Below, piece by piece: positions 42,736 to 53,564 of a stretch of DNA of 64,000 nt. The first letter of the stretch is position 1, and every line of letters starts with the position of its first letter. Location of the stretch: contig JACKNJ010000002.1 in assembly GCA_024234895.1 (NCBI GenBank), positions 377,001-441,000 of the forward strand. The letters are read 5' to 3'. The position numbers and the translations under genes were made by a program. The notes below the pieces were generated by a model, which made no database searches, was not told the origin of the DNA, and worked only from the letters and a program-made list of their open reading frames with translations. This DNA is from Gammaproteobacteria bacterium (GTDB lineage Bacteria; Pseudomonadota; Gammaproteobacteria; JACKNK01).

Positions 42736-44085
42736 ATGAACGACGCCGATACCATCGCGGCGGTGGCCACGCCGCCCGGCCGCGGTGGTGTCGGCATCGT
42801 GCGTATATCCGGCCCGAAGGCCGTCGAGGCGGCACGACGGATCGTCGGTGTGGTGCCGCCGGCGCGCACCGCCATCTATCGACGCTTCCACGATCGCGCC
42901 GGCCACGAGATCGATGACGGGATCGCGTTGTATTTCCCGTCGCCCAACTCCTTTACCGGCGAAGACGTGCTCGAACTGCAGGGCCATGGTGGGCCGGTGG
43001 TGCTGGACATGCTGATGGCCGCGCTTGGCGAGATCGGAATCCGCCCGGCCCGCCCCGGTGAATTCTCGGAACGCGCGTTCCTGAACGACAAGCTGGACCT
43101 CGCGCAGGCCGAGGCGGTCGCCGACCTGATCGACAGCGCGTCGGAGGCAGCGGCGCGTGCCGCGCTGAATTCGTTGCACGGCGAGTTCTCGCATCGCGTG
43201 ACGGCCATGGTCGACGCGTTGATCGAACTGCGCATGTACGTGGAGGCCGCGATCGATTTCCCGGAGGAGGAGGTCGACTTTCTCGCCGACAGCGGCATCG
43301 CGACGCGCCTGCACGATATCGAACAGAAGTTGCAGCAGACCTTGGCCAGTGCCCGGCAGGGAACGCTGCTGCGCGACGGGATGAATCTGGTCATCGCCGG
43401 GCGCCCGAACGCGGGCAAGTCGAGCCTGTTGAACGCCCTCGCCGGTACCGACGCCGCGATCGTGACCGATGTTCCGGGCACCACCCGCGACGTGCTCCGC
43501 GAGCGCATCGAGATCGACGGCCTGCCGATTCATGTGATCGATACCGCCGGGATTCGCGACAGCGATGATGTCGTCGAACAGGAAGGCATCCGCCGCACCT
43601 GGCGCGAGGTGGAGCGCGCCGATCGCCTGCTGCTGGTGATGGATGCCCGTGAGCCGATGCATGTGGAAGATCAGCAACTGCTCGCGCGGATTCCGCCGCG
43701 CCTGCCGGTCACCTTGTTGCACAACAAGATCGATCTGCTGGAGCGCGACATTCCCGACGATGTCGACGCGGAACGGGCCGAGTTGTGGATCTCCGCCAGA
43801 ACCGGGGCGCGTCTGGACCGCCTGCGCGAGCATTTGAAAAACGCGGTCGGCTATCAACCTACTGGGCAGGGGACGTTCAGCGCGCGTCGCCGCCACCTCG
43901 ACGCCTTGTTCCGGGCCGAGCGCCATCTGCTCGATGCGCGTGAGCGATTGGAGAAGTCGCGCGCCGGGGAACTGGTCGCGGAGGAACTGCGCCTGGCCCA
44001 GAATGCCTTGGCGGAGATCACCGGTGCGTTCAGCAGCGACGATCTGCTGGGGCGCATCTTTTCGAGTTTCTGTATCGGTAAGTAG
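42736..44085 (+). CDS. mnmE: tRNA-U34 modification GTPase MnmE
   Basis: With MnmG makes the cmnm5 modification at U34 of several tRNAs. 449 residues: a folate-binding N-domain (TIAAVATPPGRGGVGIVRISGP), a G domain (P-loop GRPNAGKSSLLN, switch DTAGIRDSDD and NKIDL) and the terminal FCIGK that positions the active cysteine. It directly precedes mnmG with only a two-base gap. Confidence 0.98.
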   Translation: MNDADTIAAVATPPGRGGVGIVRISGPKAVEAARRIVGVVPPARTAIYRRFHDRAGHEIDDGIALYFPSPNSFTGEDVLELQGHGGPVVLDMLMAALGEIGIRPARPGEFSERAFLNDKLDLAQAEAVADLIDSASEAAARAALNSLHGEFSHRVTAMVDALIELRMYVEAAIDFPEEEVDFLADSGIATRLHDIEQKLQQTLASARQGTLLRDGMNLVIAGRPNAGKSSLLNALAGTDAAIVTDVPGTTRDVLRERIEIDGLPIHVIDTAGIRDSDDVVEQEGIRRTWREVERADRLLLVMDAREPMHVEDQQLLARIPPRLPVTLLHNKIDLLERDIPDDVDAERAELWISARTGARLDRLREHLKNAVGYQPTGQGTFSARRRHLDALFRAERHLLDARERLEKSRAGELVAEELRLAQNALAEITGAFSSDDLLGRIFSSFCIGK

Positions 44086-44087
44086 CG

Positions 44088-45986
44088 ATGAGCAACGAGC
44101 AGTACGACGTCATTGTCATCGGCGGTGGGCATGCCGGCACCGAGGCCGCGCTGGCCGCGGCGCGCATGGGCGTGAGCACGCTTCTACTGACGCAGAATGT
44201 CGAGACGCTGGGCCAGATGAGCTGCAATCCGGCGATCGGCGGTATCGGCAAGGGGCATCTCGTCAAGGAGATCGATGCCATGGGCGGCCTGATGGCGCAC
44301 GCGGCCGATCTGGCCGGCATCCATTTCCGCATACTTAACAGTCGGAAAGGCCCGGCCGTCCGGGCGACCCGCGCGCAAGCGGATCGCCAGCTCTACAAGC
44401 GCGCGGTCCGTGCGGCAATCGAGAATCAGCCCAACCTGCGCGTGTTCCAGCAGGCCGCCGATGATCTGATCGTCGAGCAGGGGCAGGTGGTGGGTGTGGT
44501 CACGCAGATGGGTCTCGCATTCCGCGCACGTGCGGTGGTGCTGACCGTTGGCACTTTCCTCGGCGGTCGCATTCACATCGGCTTGAACAATTACCAGGGT
44601 GGGCGTGCCGGCGATCCACCGTCGAACGCACTGGCCGCGCGCTTGCGCGAACTGGCGTTGAAGGTCGATCGGCTCAAGACCGGCACGCCGCCGCGGATCG
44701 ACAAACGCAGCGTGGATTTCTCACGCATGCAGGAACAGCCGGGTGACGAGCCGGTGCCGGTGTTCTCCTTCATGGGCGACGCGGCGGAACATCCTCCGCA
44801 GACCCTGTGCCACATCACCCGCACCAACGAGCGTACCCACGATCACATCCGCGCTGGCATGGACCGCTCGCCGATGTACACGGGCGTGATCGAAGGGGTC
44901 GGCCCGCGTTATTGCCCGTCGATCGAGGACAAGATCGTGCGCTTCGCCGACAAGGATTCGCACCAGATCTTCGTCGAGCCGGAGGGTCTGGATAGCAACG
45001 AGCTGTATCCGAACGGCATCTCGACCAGCCTGCCGTATGACGTGCAGGTCAACGTGGTGCGCTCGATCGAGGGCTTCGAGAATGCGCACATCACCCGGCC
45101 TGGCTACGCCATCGAATACGATTTCTTCGATCCGCGCGATCTGAAACCGAGCCTGGAGAGTCAGCATCTGCCGGGCCTGTTCTTCGCCGGGCAGATCAAT
45201 GGCACGACCGGCTATGAGGAAGCCGCCGCGCAGGGCATGCTCGCCGGCATCAATGCCGCGCGACGGGCGGGTGACCAGGAGTCGTGGTCACCAGGCCGGG
45301 AGCTCGCCTATCTCGGCGTGTTGGTCGACGACCTGCGGACGCAAGGAACCAATGAACCGTATCGCATGTTTACCAGCCGGGCGGAACATCGCCTGCTGTT
45401 GCGTGAGGACAATGCCGACCTGAGGCTGACCCCGATCGCGCGGGAACTTGGCCTGATCGATGATTTGCGATGGGCAAGGTTCGAGCGTAAACGTGAAGCG
45501 ATCGAACGCGAAAAGCAGCGATTGAGCGATCACTGGTTGCGTCCGGGCGATCTGTCCGAAGCTCGACAGACCCAGCTGTTCGGCGGGCCACTGATCCGCG
45601 AGCAACGACTTGCGGAGCTGTTGCGGCGCCCGGAGGTGGATTACGCGAGCCTTACCGGATTGCCGGGGTGCGGGCCGGGGGTCGAGGATGCGCAGGTTGC
45701 CCAGCAGGTGGAGATCGACGCCAAGTACGCCGGCTACATCGACCGCCAGCGGGACGAGATCGATCGTCATCGTCGTCAGCAGGAAGCGAGCATCCCGGAT
45801 GACTTCGACTACGCCACCGTGCGCGGGTTATCCACCGAGGTGCGCGAAAAATTGCAACGCACGCGCCCGGCGACGGTCGGCCAGGCATCGCGCGTCCCCG
45901 GCGTGACGCCTGCGGCCGTCTCGTTGTTGCTGGTCCATCTGAAGCGGCAAGGCGCTGGCGCGGGCAGTCTGCGTCACCAGGCCTGA
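44088..45986 (+). CDS. mnmG: tRNA-U34 modification FAD enzyme MnmG
   Basis: FAD-dependent partner of MnmE, also called GidA, 632 residues. The Rossmann FAD motif DVIVIGGGHAGTEAALAAARMG opens the protein. GTFLGGRIHIG, the catalytic-region motifs RYCPSIEDKIVRFADK and GLFFAGQINGTTGYEEAAAQG, and a helical C-terminus follow. Proximity of gidA to the origin is conserved. rsmG begins 8 bases after its stop. Confidence 0.98.
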   Translation: MSNEQYDVIVIGGGHAGTEAALAAARMGVSTLLLTQNVETLGQMSCNPAIGGIGKGHLVKEIDAMGGLMAHAADLAGIHFRILNSRKGPAVRATRAQADRQLYKRAVRAAIENQPNLRVFQQAADDLIVEQGQVVGVVTQMGLAFRARAVVLTVGTFLGGRIHIGLNNYQGGRAGDPPSNALAARLRELALKVDRLKTGTPPRIDKRSVDFSRMQEQPGDEPVPVFSFMGDAAEHPPQTLCHITRTNERTHDHIRAGMDRSPMYTGVIEGVGPRYCPSIEDKIVRFADKDSHQIFVEPEGLDSNELYPNGISTSLPYDVQVNVVRSIEGFENAHITRPGYAIEYDFFDPRDLKPSLESQHLPGLFFAGQINGTTGYEEAAAQGMLAGINAARRAGDQESWSPGRELAYLGVLVDDLRTQGTNEPYRMFTSRAEHRLLLREDNADLRLTPIARELGLIDDLRWARFERKREAIEREKQRLSDHWLRPGDLSEARQTQLFGGPLIREQRLAELLRRPEVDYASLTGLPGCGPGVEDAQVAQQVEIDAKYAGYIDRQRDEIDRHRRQQEASIPDDFDYATVRGLSTEVREKLQRTRPATVGQASRVPGVTPAAVSLLLVHLKRQGAGAGSLRHQA

Positions 45987-45994
45987 GCCGGCGC

Positions 45995-46621
45995 ATGGAC
46001 GAACACGCTGCGTTGCACGGTGCCTCCGAGGCCATGGGGCTGGCGCTCACCGCGGACGCGATCGACCGGTTGCTGGGCTACCGCGACCTGATCGCGAAAT
46101 GGAACCGCGTGTACAACCTGACGGCCGTGCAGGCCGCTGGCGAGATGCGTTCGCGACACCTCCTGGACAGTCTGTCCATCGCCCGTTTCATCGATCGGGC
46201 ACCGGTGCTCGACGTCGGCAGCGGAGCGGGTTTGCCGGGTATTCCGCTCGCCATCGCGCTACCGACGGTCCCATTCACCTTGCTGGATACCGCCGCCAAG
46301 CGGACGCGCTTCATGACGCAGGCGGTGGCGGAGCTGGGGCTTGAGAATGTCGAAATCGTGACCGCGCGGATCGAGACCCTGGATCCCGCCCGCTTGTTCG
46401 GCCTGATCACCAGCCGTGCGTTTTCTTCGTTGCCGGATTTCGTGCGCTTCACGGAGCGGCATCTCGTCGTCGGCGGGCGCCTGCTGGCGATGAAAGGGCA
46501 GCTGCGCGACGACGAAATGCGGGGCGTCACGGGTGCCTGGAAGGTTGAGGTGCACGACCTCGATTATCCCGACCGCAATGGCGAACGCCATGCGGTTATA
46601 CTCAGCCGCCCCGCACCCTGA
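45995..46621 (+). CDS. rsmG: 16S rRNA (guanine527-N7)-methyltransferase
   Basis: Methylates N7 of G527 in 16S rRNA; loss gives low-level streptomycin resistance. 208 residues with the GidB motifs KWNRVYNLTAV, RHLLDSLSIA, SAM loop VLDVGSGAGLPGIPLAI and SRAFSSLPDFV. Tightly follows mnmG, the usual gidA-gidB arrangement. parA begins 55 bases later. Confidence 0.97.
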   Translation: MDEHAALHGASEAMGLALTADAIDRLLGYRDLIAKWNRVYNLTAVQAAGEMRSRHLLDSLSIARFIDRAPVLDVGSGAGLPGIPLAIALPTVPFTLLDTAAKRTRFMTQAVAELGLENVEIVTARIETLDPARLFGLITSRAFSSLPDFVRFTERHLVVGGRLLAMKGQLRDDEMRGVTGAWKVEVHDLDYPDRNGERHAVILSRPAP

Positions 46622-46676
46622 GCGGGATTCCTCGTACCCCTCGGCTCGCCGTGACGGCGGGCGTTCGGGAGCTGAC

Positions 46677-47456
46677 ATGAGTCGCATCATCGCGGTCACG
46701 AATCAGAAAGGTGGGGTCGGCAAGACCACCACCAGCGTCAATCTTTGCGCGGCGCTGGCGGCATCCGATCGCCGCGTGCTGCTCATCGATATCGACCCGC
46801 AAGGCAACGCAACCATGGGTTGCGGCGTGGACAAGCACGAACTGGAACGGAGTACCTACGACGTGCTGATTGGCGAAGCTCGCGCGCTCGACGCCATCAT
46901 TCATGTCGAGGCTTCCGGCTTCGATCTGATGCCTTCCAATGGCGACGTCACTGCCGCCGAGGTTGCGCTGCTGAACGGCGAGAATGGGCAGCGGGCGCTG
47001 CGCGATGCGTTGACCCCGATAGAAAGCCGATACGATTATGTGATCATCGATTGCCCGCCCGCGCTGAACATGCTGACCATCAACGCCCTGGTCTCCGCGC
47101 AATCGGTGCTGATCCCGATGCAATGCGAGTACTACGCGCTGGAAGGGCTCTCCGCGCTGCTCGACACGATCGACCAGATCGCTTCGACGGTGAATCCGGA
47201 ACTCAAGGTGGAGGGCCTGCTGCGGACGATGTTCGATCCACGCAACAACCTTTCCAACGAGGTCTCCGCGCAGCTGATCCTGCACTTCGGCGACAAGGTC
47301 TATCGCACCGTGGTGCCGCGAAACGTGCGTCTCGCCGAAGCGCCCAGCCATGGTCTGCCTGTGTTGCAGTACGACCGGCTGTCGCGTGGTGCCAAGGCCT
47401 ACCAGATCCTCGCCGATGAGGTGCTGCGCCGCGAGCACCCACGGCAGGTCGCGTAA
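46677..47456 (+). CDS. parA: Chromosome-partition ATPase ParA (Soj)
   Basis: Deviant Walker ATPase that moves ParB-parS complexes over the nucleoid. 259 residues, no N-terminal HTH, so of the chromosomal short type. Walker A NQKGGVGKTTTSVN occupies residues 9-22, followed by DIDPQGNATMG and DYVIIDCPPALNML. The ATG at 46677 precedes the conserved MSRIIAVTNQKGG; longer upstream frame is not ParA-like. parB follows after 13 bases. Confidence 0.98.
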   Translation: MSRIIAVTNQKGGVGKTTTSVNLCAALAASDRRVLLIDIDPQGNATMGCGVDKHELERSTYDVLIGEARALDAIIHVEASGFDLMPSNGDVTAAEVALLNGENGQRALRDALTPIESRYDYVIIDCPPALNMLTINALVSAQSVLIPMQCEYYALEGLSALLDTIDQIASTVNPELKVEGLLRTMFDPRNNLSNEVSAQLILHFGDKVYRTVVPRNVRLAEAPSHGLPVLQYDRLSRGAKAYQILADEVLRREHPRQVA

Positions 47457-47469
47457 GCGGGTGGAAATA

Positions 47470-48336
47470 ATGAGTGCGAACAAGAAACTCGGCCGCGGAC
47501 TGGACGCGCTGCTCGGCGCGGCAGCCGGTCGCCGAAACGCGGGTGACGTCGCTGCCGGTGGTGCCAAGGAGGTCCTGAAGGACCTCGCCGTCGACCTCAT
47601 CCAGCCCGGTCGCTACCAGCCCCGGCAGGATATGAATCCGGACGCCTTGCAGGAACTGGCGGCTTCAATCCGGGCGCAGGGCGTGGTTCAGCCCATCGTC
47701 GTGCGCCCGATAGGCGCTGGCAAATACGAGATCATCGCCGGCGAGCGTCGCTGGCGGGCCTGCCAGATCGCGGGCCTGCACCAGGTCCCCTCCGTCATCC
47801 GCGACGTGCCGGATCAGGCGGCGATCGCGATGGCTCTGATCGAGAACATCCAGCGCGAAGATCTGAATCCGGTCGAGGAAGCGGTTGCACTGCAACGTCT
47901 GCTCGATGAGTTCGGCCTGACGCACCAGCAGGTCGGGGATGCCGTCGGGCGTTCCCGCGCGGCGGTGTCCAATCTGCTGCGTCTGTTGCAGCTGCACCCC
48001 GAGGTGCGGCGTCATCTGGAGCTCGGTGCGTTGGAGATGGGCCACGCCCGCGCCCTGCTGTCCCTCGATGACGAGGTCCAGATGCGCGCGGCCAACGAGA
48101 TCATTCGGAAAGGCTTGTCCGTGCGTGAGACCGAGGCGCTGGTCCGGCGGCTGCTCAATCCGGCCAACAAGCCCAAGTCCGCGCGCGACCCAAACATCAC
48201 CCGTCTGGAAAACGAGCTTGCCGAGCGCGTCGGCGCGAAGATCCATATTCAGCACAAGAATTCCGGAAATGGCCAGGTGGTGATCCGTTACAACTCGCTG
48301 GACGAGCTCGACGGCATCCTCGCGCACATTAAATGA
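47470..48336 (+). CDS. parB: Chromosome-partition protein ParB (Spo0J)
   Basis: parS-binding CTPase clamp, 288 residues. N-terminal ParA-contacting segment KKLGRGLDALLG, CTP-binding motifs including QPIVVRP and GERRWRAC and ENIQREDLNPVEEA, the HTH LTHQQVGDAVGRSRAAVSNLLRLLQL, and a C-terminal dimer domain ending LDELDGILAHIK. Candidate binding sites are seen in recF and yidC. Confidence 0.98.
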   Translation: MSANKKLGRGLDALLGAAAGRRNAGDVAAGGAKEVLKDLAVDLIQPGRYQPRQDMNPDALQELAASIRAQGVVQPIVVRPIGAGKYEIIAGERRWRACQIAGLHQVPSVIRDVPDQAAIAMALIENIQREDLNPVEEAVALQRLLDEFGLTHQQVGDAVGRSRAAVSNLLRLLQLHPEVRRHLELGALEMGHARALLSLDDEVQMRAANEIIRKGLSVRETEALVRRLLNPANKPKSARDPNITRLENELAERVGAKIHIQHKNSGNGQVVIRYNSLDELDGILAHIK

Positions 48337-48354
48337 GAAATATTCCCCTATCGA

Positions 48355-48383
48355 TTGACCCTATAAGGGGCGCTGTCTACAAT
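48355..48383 (+). promoter_or_regulatory. Sigma-70 promoter of the ATP synthase operon
   Basis: TTGACC (48355-48360), spacer of 17, TACAAT (48378-48383). It lies in the 113-bp gap between parB and atpI, giving an approximately 60-base leader. Confidence 0.85.
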
Positions 48384-48449
48384 TCGCGCGCCTTGCTCGG
48401 TATGGCACGGGATTGTCGCTGCGGTCGCGCCTGAGCTGGTCGCGCCGCG

Positions 48450-48806
48450 ATGCAGAGAATCCTTCTTGCTCAGATCGTCATCGCCGCACTGATCGCGACA
48501 TTTTTCCTGTCGCGTAGCGTCGAAGAGGCCGCCGCCGCGTTATTCGGTGGCGCCATCGCCCTGATCAACGGAGTGTTGATCGCCAGGCGGATAACAAAAA
48601 ACGCGAACATGTCGAAGCCGTCACCCACCACCGAGGTGCGCTCCATGTACATCGCGGTCATCGAACGTTTCGTTTCGATCGTCGTGTTTCTGGCGCTCGG
48701 GATGATGATCTGGCAGGACGATCGCGCGGCTCAGTTCGCGCTCATCGTCGGCTTCATCGGCGGCCAGATCGCACTCATGATTTTCGGAAAAACGCACAGC
48801 GCCTGA
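48450..48806 (+). CDS. atpI: ATP synthase accessory subunit I
   Basis: Membrane protein helping assembly of the c ring, 118 residues with four hydrophobic segments (ILLAQIVIAALIATFFL, AAAALFGGAIALINGVL, FVSIVVFLALGMMIW, FALIVGFIGGQIALMIF). First gene of the atp operon, next to atpB. Sequence is weakly conserved in this family, so the assignment relies on topology and place. Confidence 0.9.
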   Translation: MQRILLAQIVIAALIATFFLSRSVEEAAAALFGGAIALINGVLIARRITKNANMSKPSPTTEVRSMYIAVIERFVSIVVFLALGMMIWQDDRAAQFALIVGFIGGQIALMIFGKTHSA

Positions 48807-48813
48807 ATTGACC

Positions 48814-49644
48814 ATGTCCTCCGGTGAACCGCTTACCTCCTCCGAGTACATCCGCCACCACCTTACGAATCTGACGTATGGGCAGCATGCCGACGGCAGC
48901 TGGGGCTTCGCGCACAGTGCCGAGGACATCTCCGAGATGGGCTTCATGTCCATCAACGTGGATTCGATGTTCTTCTCCGTCGCTCTCGGTGTCCTGTTCC
49001 TGTGGTTGTTCCGCCGAGTGGCGAAATCCGCCACTGCCGGTGTCCCGGGTGGCCTGCAGAATTTCGTCGAATGGGTCGTGGAGTTCATTGACGACAGTGT
49101 CCGCGGCTCTTTCAGTGGTCGTAATCCGCTTGTCGCCCCGCTGGCGCTGACCATCTTCGTATGGGTCACGCTGATGAACACGATGGATCTCGTGCCCATT
49201 GATTACTTGCCGTTCATCGCCGGGCAGCTCGGCATCGGGCATTTAAAGATCGTGCCGAGTACCGATCCGAACATCACTTTCTCGATGGCCCTGTCCGTGT
49301 TCTTCCTGGTGCTGTTCTACAGCATCAAGATGAAGGGTCTCGGCGGCTTCGTCGGTGAATTGACCCTGCACCCCTTCGGCAAGTGGGGTCTGCCTGCCAA
49401 CCTGTTCCTGGAAGGCGTGAACCTGCTGTCCAAGCCGGTTTCGCTGTCGCTGCGACTGTTCGGCAACATGTACGCGGGTGAGATGATCTTCATTCTCATC
49501 GCGCTGCTGCCCTGGTACGCGCAATGGACGCTGTCCCTGCCCTGGGCCATCTTCCACATCCTCATCGTGCTGCTGCAGGCGTTCATCTTCATGACCCTGA
49601 CCATCGTCTATCTGGACATGGCGCACCACGTCGAAGAACACTGA
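48814..49644 (+). CDS. atpB: ATP synthase Fo subunit a
   Basis: Proton-channel stator of Fo, 276 residues. The essential arginine is in LSLRLFGNMYAGE, and the motif LFYSIKMKGLGGFVGELTLHPFGKW is characteristic. The ATG at 48814 (MSSGEPLTSSEYIRHHL) is preferred over a TTG two codons upstream. Multiple membrane helices follow. Confidence 0.97.
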   Translation: MSSGEPLTSSEYIRHHLTNLTYGQHADGSWGFAHSAEDISEMGFMSINVDSMFFSVALGVLFLWLFRRVAKSATAGVPGGLQNFVEWVVEFIDDSVRGSFSGRNPLVAPLALTIFVWVTLMNTMDLVPIDYLPFIAGQLGIGHLKIVPSTDPNITFSMALSVFFLVLFYSIKMKGLGGFVGELTLHPFGKWGLPANLFLEGVNLLSKPVSLSLRLFGNMYAGEMIFILIALLPWYAQWTLSLPWAIFHILIVLLQAFIFMTLTIVYLDMAHHVEEH

Positions 49645-49686
49645 TTTTCCTTAATTCATTCCAAACGAGAGTACGGGAGACCGACC

Positions 49687-49917
49687 ATGGAATCTGCACT
49701 GTTGTATATCGCTGGCGCCATCATGATGGGTTTGGGCGCGCTGGGCGCCGCTGTTGGCATCGGCGTTCTGGGTGGCCGCTTCCTCGAGGGCGCTGCCCGT
49801 CAGCCGGAGCTGATTCCGATGCTGCGTACCCAGTTCTTCATCGTCATGGGTCTGACCGACGCCGTGCCGATGATCGCGGTCGGTATCGCGATGTACGTCC
49901 TGTTCGCCGTTGCCTGA
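49687..49917 (+). CDS. atpE: ATP synthase Fo subunit c
   Basis: Proteolipid of the rotating ring, 76 residues in two helices joined by the polar loop RQPEL. The proton-carrying carboxylate is the Asp in GLTDAVPMIAVG. Lack of the sodium-binding residues suggests proton coupling. Preceded by a GAGA-rich ribosome site. Confidence 0.98.
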   Translation: MESALLYIAGAIMMGLGALGAAVGIGVLGGRFLEGAARQPELIPMLRTQFFIVMGLTDAVPMIAVGIAMYVLFAVA

Positions 49918-49990
49918 TCGACGAGTCCGGATCGTGTCCCGATCCGCTCCACATCAAGACGTGCGTTAACAAGACAACCGAGGTTTCGGT

Positions 49991-50461
49991 ATGAACATCA
50001 ATCTGACCTTGTTCGGCCAGACCATCTCGTTCTTCCTGTTCGTGTGGTTCTGCATGAAGTTTGTGTGGCCGCCGATCATGCAGGCCCTGGAAGAGCGCAA
50101 AGGCAAGATCGCCGACGGCCTCGCCGCCGCCGATCGCGGCAAGCACGAGCAGGAACTGGCCGAGAAGCGTGCCAAGGAACTCCTGGTTGAGGCCAAGCGT
50201 GAAGCCGCCGAGATCATCTCCAACGCCAACAAGCGCGCCACGGAGATCGTCGAAGAGTCCAAGGGTGATGCCCGCACCGAAGGTGAGCGCATCATCGTCG
50301 CGGCTCGTGCCGAGATCGACAAGGAACGCAATCTGGCCCGCGAAGCGCTTCGCGAGCAGGTCGTCGCGCTGGCCCTGGCCGGTGCCGAGAAAGTGCTGGG
50401 CAAGGAGATCAACGCTGCCGAGCACAATGACTACCTGACCAAGATGAGCGCCCAGCTCTAA
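49991..50461 (+). CDS. atpF: ATP synthase Fo subunit b
   Basis: Peripheral stalk, 156 residues: one N-terminal membrane helix (TISFFLFVWFCMKFVWPPI) then a long charged helix (QALEERKGKIADGLAAADRGKHEQ...) that dimerises and reaches F1. Length and motif match the E. coli subunit. Confidence 0.97.
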   Translation: MNINLTLFGQTISFFLFVWFCMKFVWPPIMQALEERKGKIADGLAAADRGKHEQELAEKRAKELLVEAKREAAEIISNANKRATEIVEESKGDARTEGERIIVAARAEIDKERNLAREALREQVVALALAGAEKVLGKEINAAEHNDYLTKMSAQL

Positions 50462-50470
50462 GGCCCTGCA

Positions 50471-51007
50471 ATGGACGATCTCAACACCGTCGCCCGTCCG
50501 TACGCGGCCGCCGCGTTCGCGCAGGCCAAGGAAGAGAGTCAGCTCGACCTCTGGTCCGAGATGCTCCATTTCCTGGCCGACGTCGTACGTGATGCGGACA
50601 TGCAGGCCGTGCTGGTCAACCCGAAGGTCACCGATGAACAGCGCCTTACGTTGATCATCGATGTGGCTGGCGGGCGTCTCAACGCGACGGCGACCAATCT
50701 CGTCAAAACCCTCGGACAGTTCCGTCGCCTGGCGGCACTGCCGGCGGTGGCTGCCCAGTTCGACCGACTCAAGGCGGAAGCCGAGGAGCGCGTCGAAGTC
50801 GAGGTGATTTCGGCCTACAAGCTCAACGCAAAGCATCAGAAGGTCATTGAGGATGCCATGCGGGAGCGCTTCAAACGTGATGTGGTCCTTACCAACCACA
50901 TCGACCGTGATCTCCTCGCCGGCGTGATCATCAGGGCCGGGGACCACGTCATCGACATATCCGCGCGCGGCCGCCTGAAGGCGCTGACGCAGGAGCTGAT
51001 GGGCTGA
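50471..51007 (+). CDS. atpH: ATP synthase F1 subunit delta
   Basis: Links the stalk to the F1 head, 178 residues, with the start ARPYAAAAFAQAKEE and the conserved end LLAGVIIRAGDHVIDISARGRLKALTQEL. Starts nine bases after atpF. Confidence 0.97.
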   Translation: MDDLNTVARPYAAAAFAQAKEESQLDLWSEMLHFLADVVRDADMQAVLVNPKVTDEQRLTLIIDVAGGRLNATATNLVKTLGQFRRLAALPAVAAQFDRLKAEAEERVEVEVISAYKLNAKHQKVIEDAMRERFKRDVVLTNHIDRDLLAGVIIRAGDHVIDISARGRLKALTQELMG

Positions 51008-51069
51008 TGCCCATCATTAACGAATACCGCCCGACGGCACCGAATTCGAAAGGTTCAAGGGGTTAGACC

Positions 51070-52611
<1,542 letters not shown>

Positions 52612-52652
52612 GACCACGACCGTTCGGTTTTACCGGGGAGCATTGAAGCGAT

Positions 52653-53513
52653 ATGGCGAACGCCAAAGAAATCCGCACGCAGATCAAGAGCATCCAGAAC
52701 ACGCGCAAGATCACCAGCGCGATGGAGATGGTTGCCGCATCGAAGATGCGCAAGGCTCAGGATCGCATGCGCGCGGCGCGCCCTTACGGCGAAAAGATGC
52801 GTCAGGTCATCGCCCATCTTGCCCACGCGCATCCGGAATACCGCCATGGCTATCTGGAGCCGCGCGCGGCCAAGCGTGTCGGTTACATAGTCGTGACCTC
52901 CGATCGTGGTCTCTGCGGGCCGCTGAACGTCAACGTGTTCAAGTCGGTGGTGAAGGACATGAAGAGCTGGGCCGATCAGGGTGCGGAAATCCGCATGGTC
53001 ACGATCGGTACCAAGGGCTCCGCATTCTTCCGCCGCATGGGCGTGAACATCGTCGCGCAGGCCGAGCACCTCGGCGACGCGCCGGGCGCCGAGGACGTGA
53101 TCGGGCCCGTCAACGTGATGCTGAAGGCCTACGATGACGGCGAGATCGACCGTCTCTTTCTGGTCTTCAACGACTTCGTCAACACGATGACGCAACGCCC
53201 GCACGTGGAGCAGCTGCTGCCCGTCGTGGCGGACGAGTTGCCGGAACAGTCTCACCACTGGGACTACATCTACGAGCCGGACGCCAAGGACGTGCTCGAT
53301 GGTCTGTTGCAGCGCTACATCGAATCGCTGGTCTACCAGGGTCTGGTCGAGAACATCGCCTGCGAGCAGGCGGCGCGCATGATCGCGATGAAGAGCGCGA
53401 CCGACAATGCCGGCGAGCTGATCAACGAGCTCAAGCTTGCCTACAACAAGGCACGCCAGGCCGCGATCACGCAGGAACTGAGTGAGATCGTCGCGGGCGC
53501 CGCGGCGGTCTGA
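52653..53513 (+). CDS. atpG: ATP synthase F1 subunit gamma
   Basis: Rotor shaft, 286 residues, with the N-terminal coiled coil KEIRTQIKSIQNTRKITSAMEMVAASKMRKAQ and the C-terminal helix AMKSATDNAGELINELKLAYNKARQAAITQELSEIVAGA. A TTG-style upstream extension (52643) is in another frame and is not used. Confidence 0.98.
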   Translation: MANAKEIRTQIKSIQNTRKITSAMEMVAASKMRKAQDRMRAARPYGEKMRQVIAHLAHAHPEYRHGYLEPRAAKRVGYIVVTSDRGLCGPLNVNVFKSVVKDMKSWADQGAEIRMVTIGTKGSAFFRRMGVNIVAQAEHLGDAPGAEDVIGPVNVMLKAYDDGEIDRLFLVFNDFVNTMTQRPHVEQLLPVVADELPEQSHHWDYIYEPDAKDVLDGLLQRYIESLVYQGLVENIACEQAARMIAMKSATDNAGELINELKLAYNKARQAAITQELSEIVAGAAAV

Positions 53514-53564
53514 CGTCAAGAATTCAAATACACACTTACCCGACGCGTTTAAGGGGTATCGAGA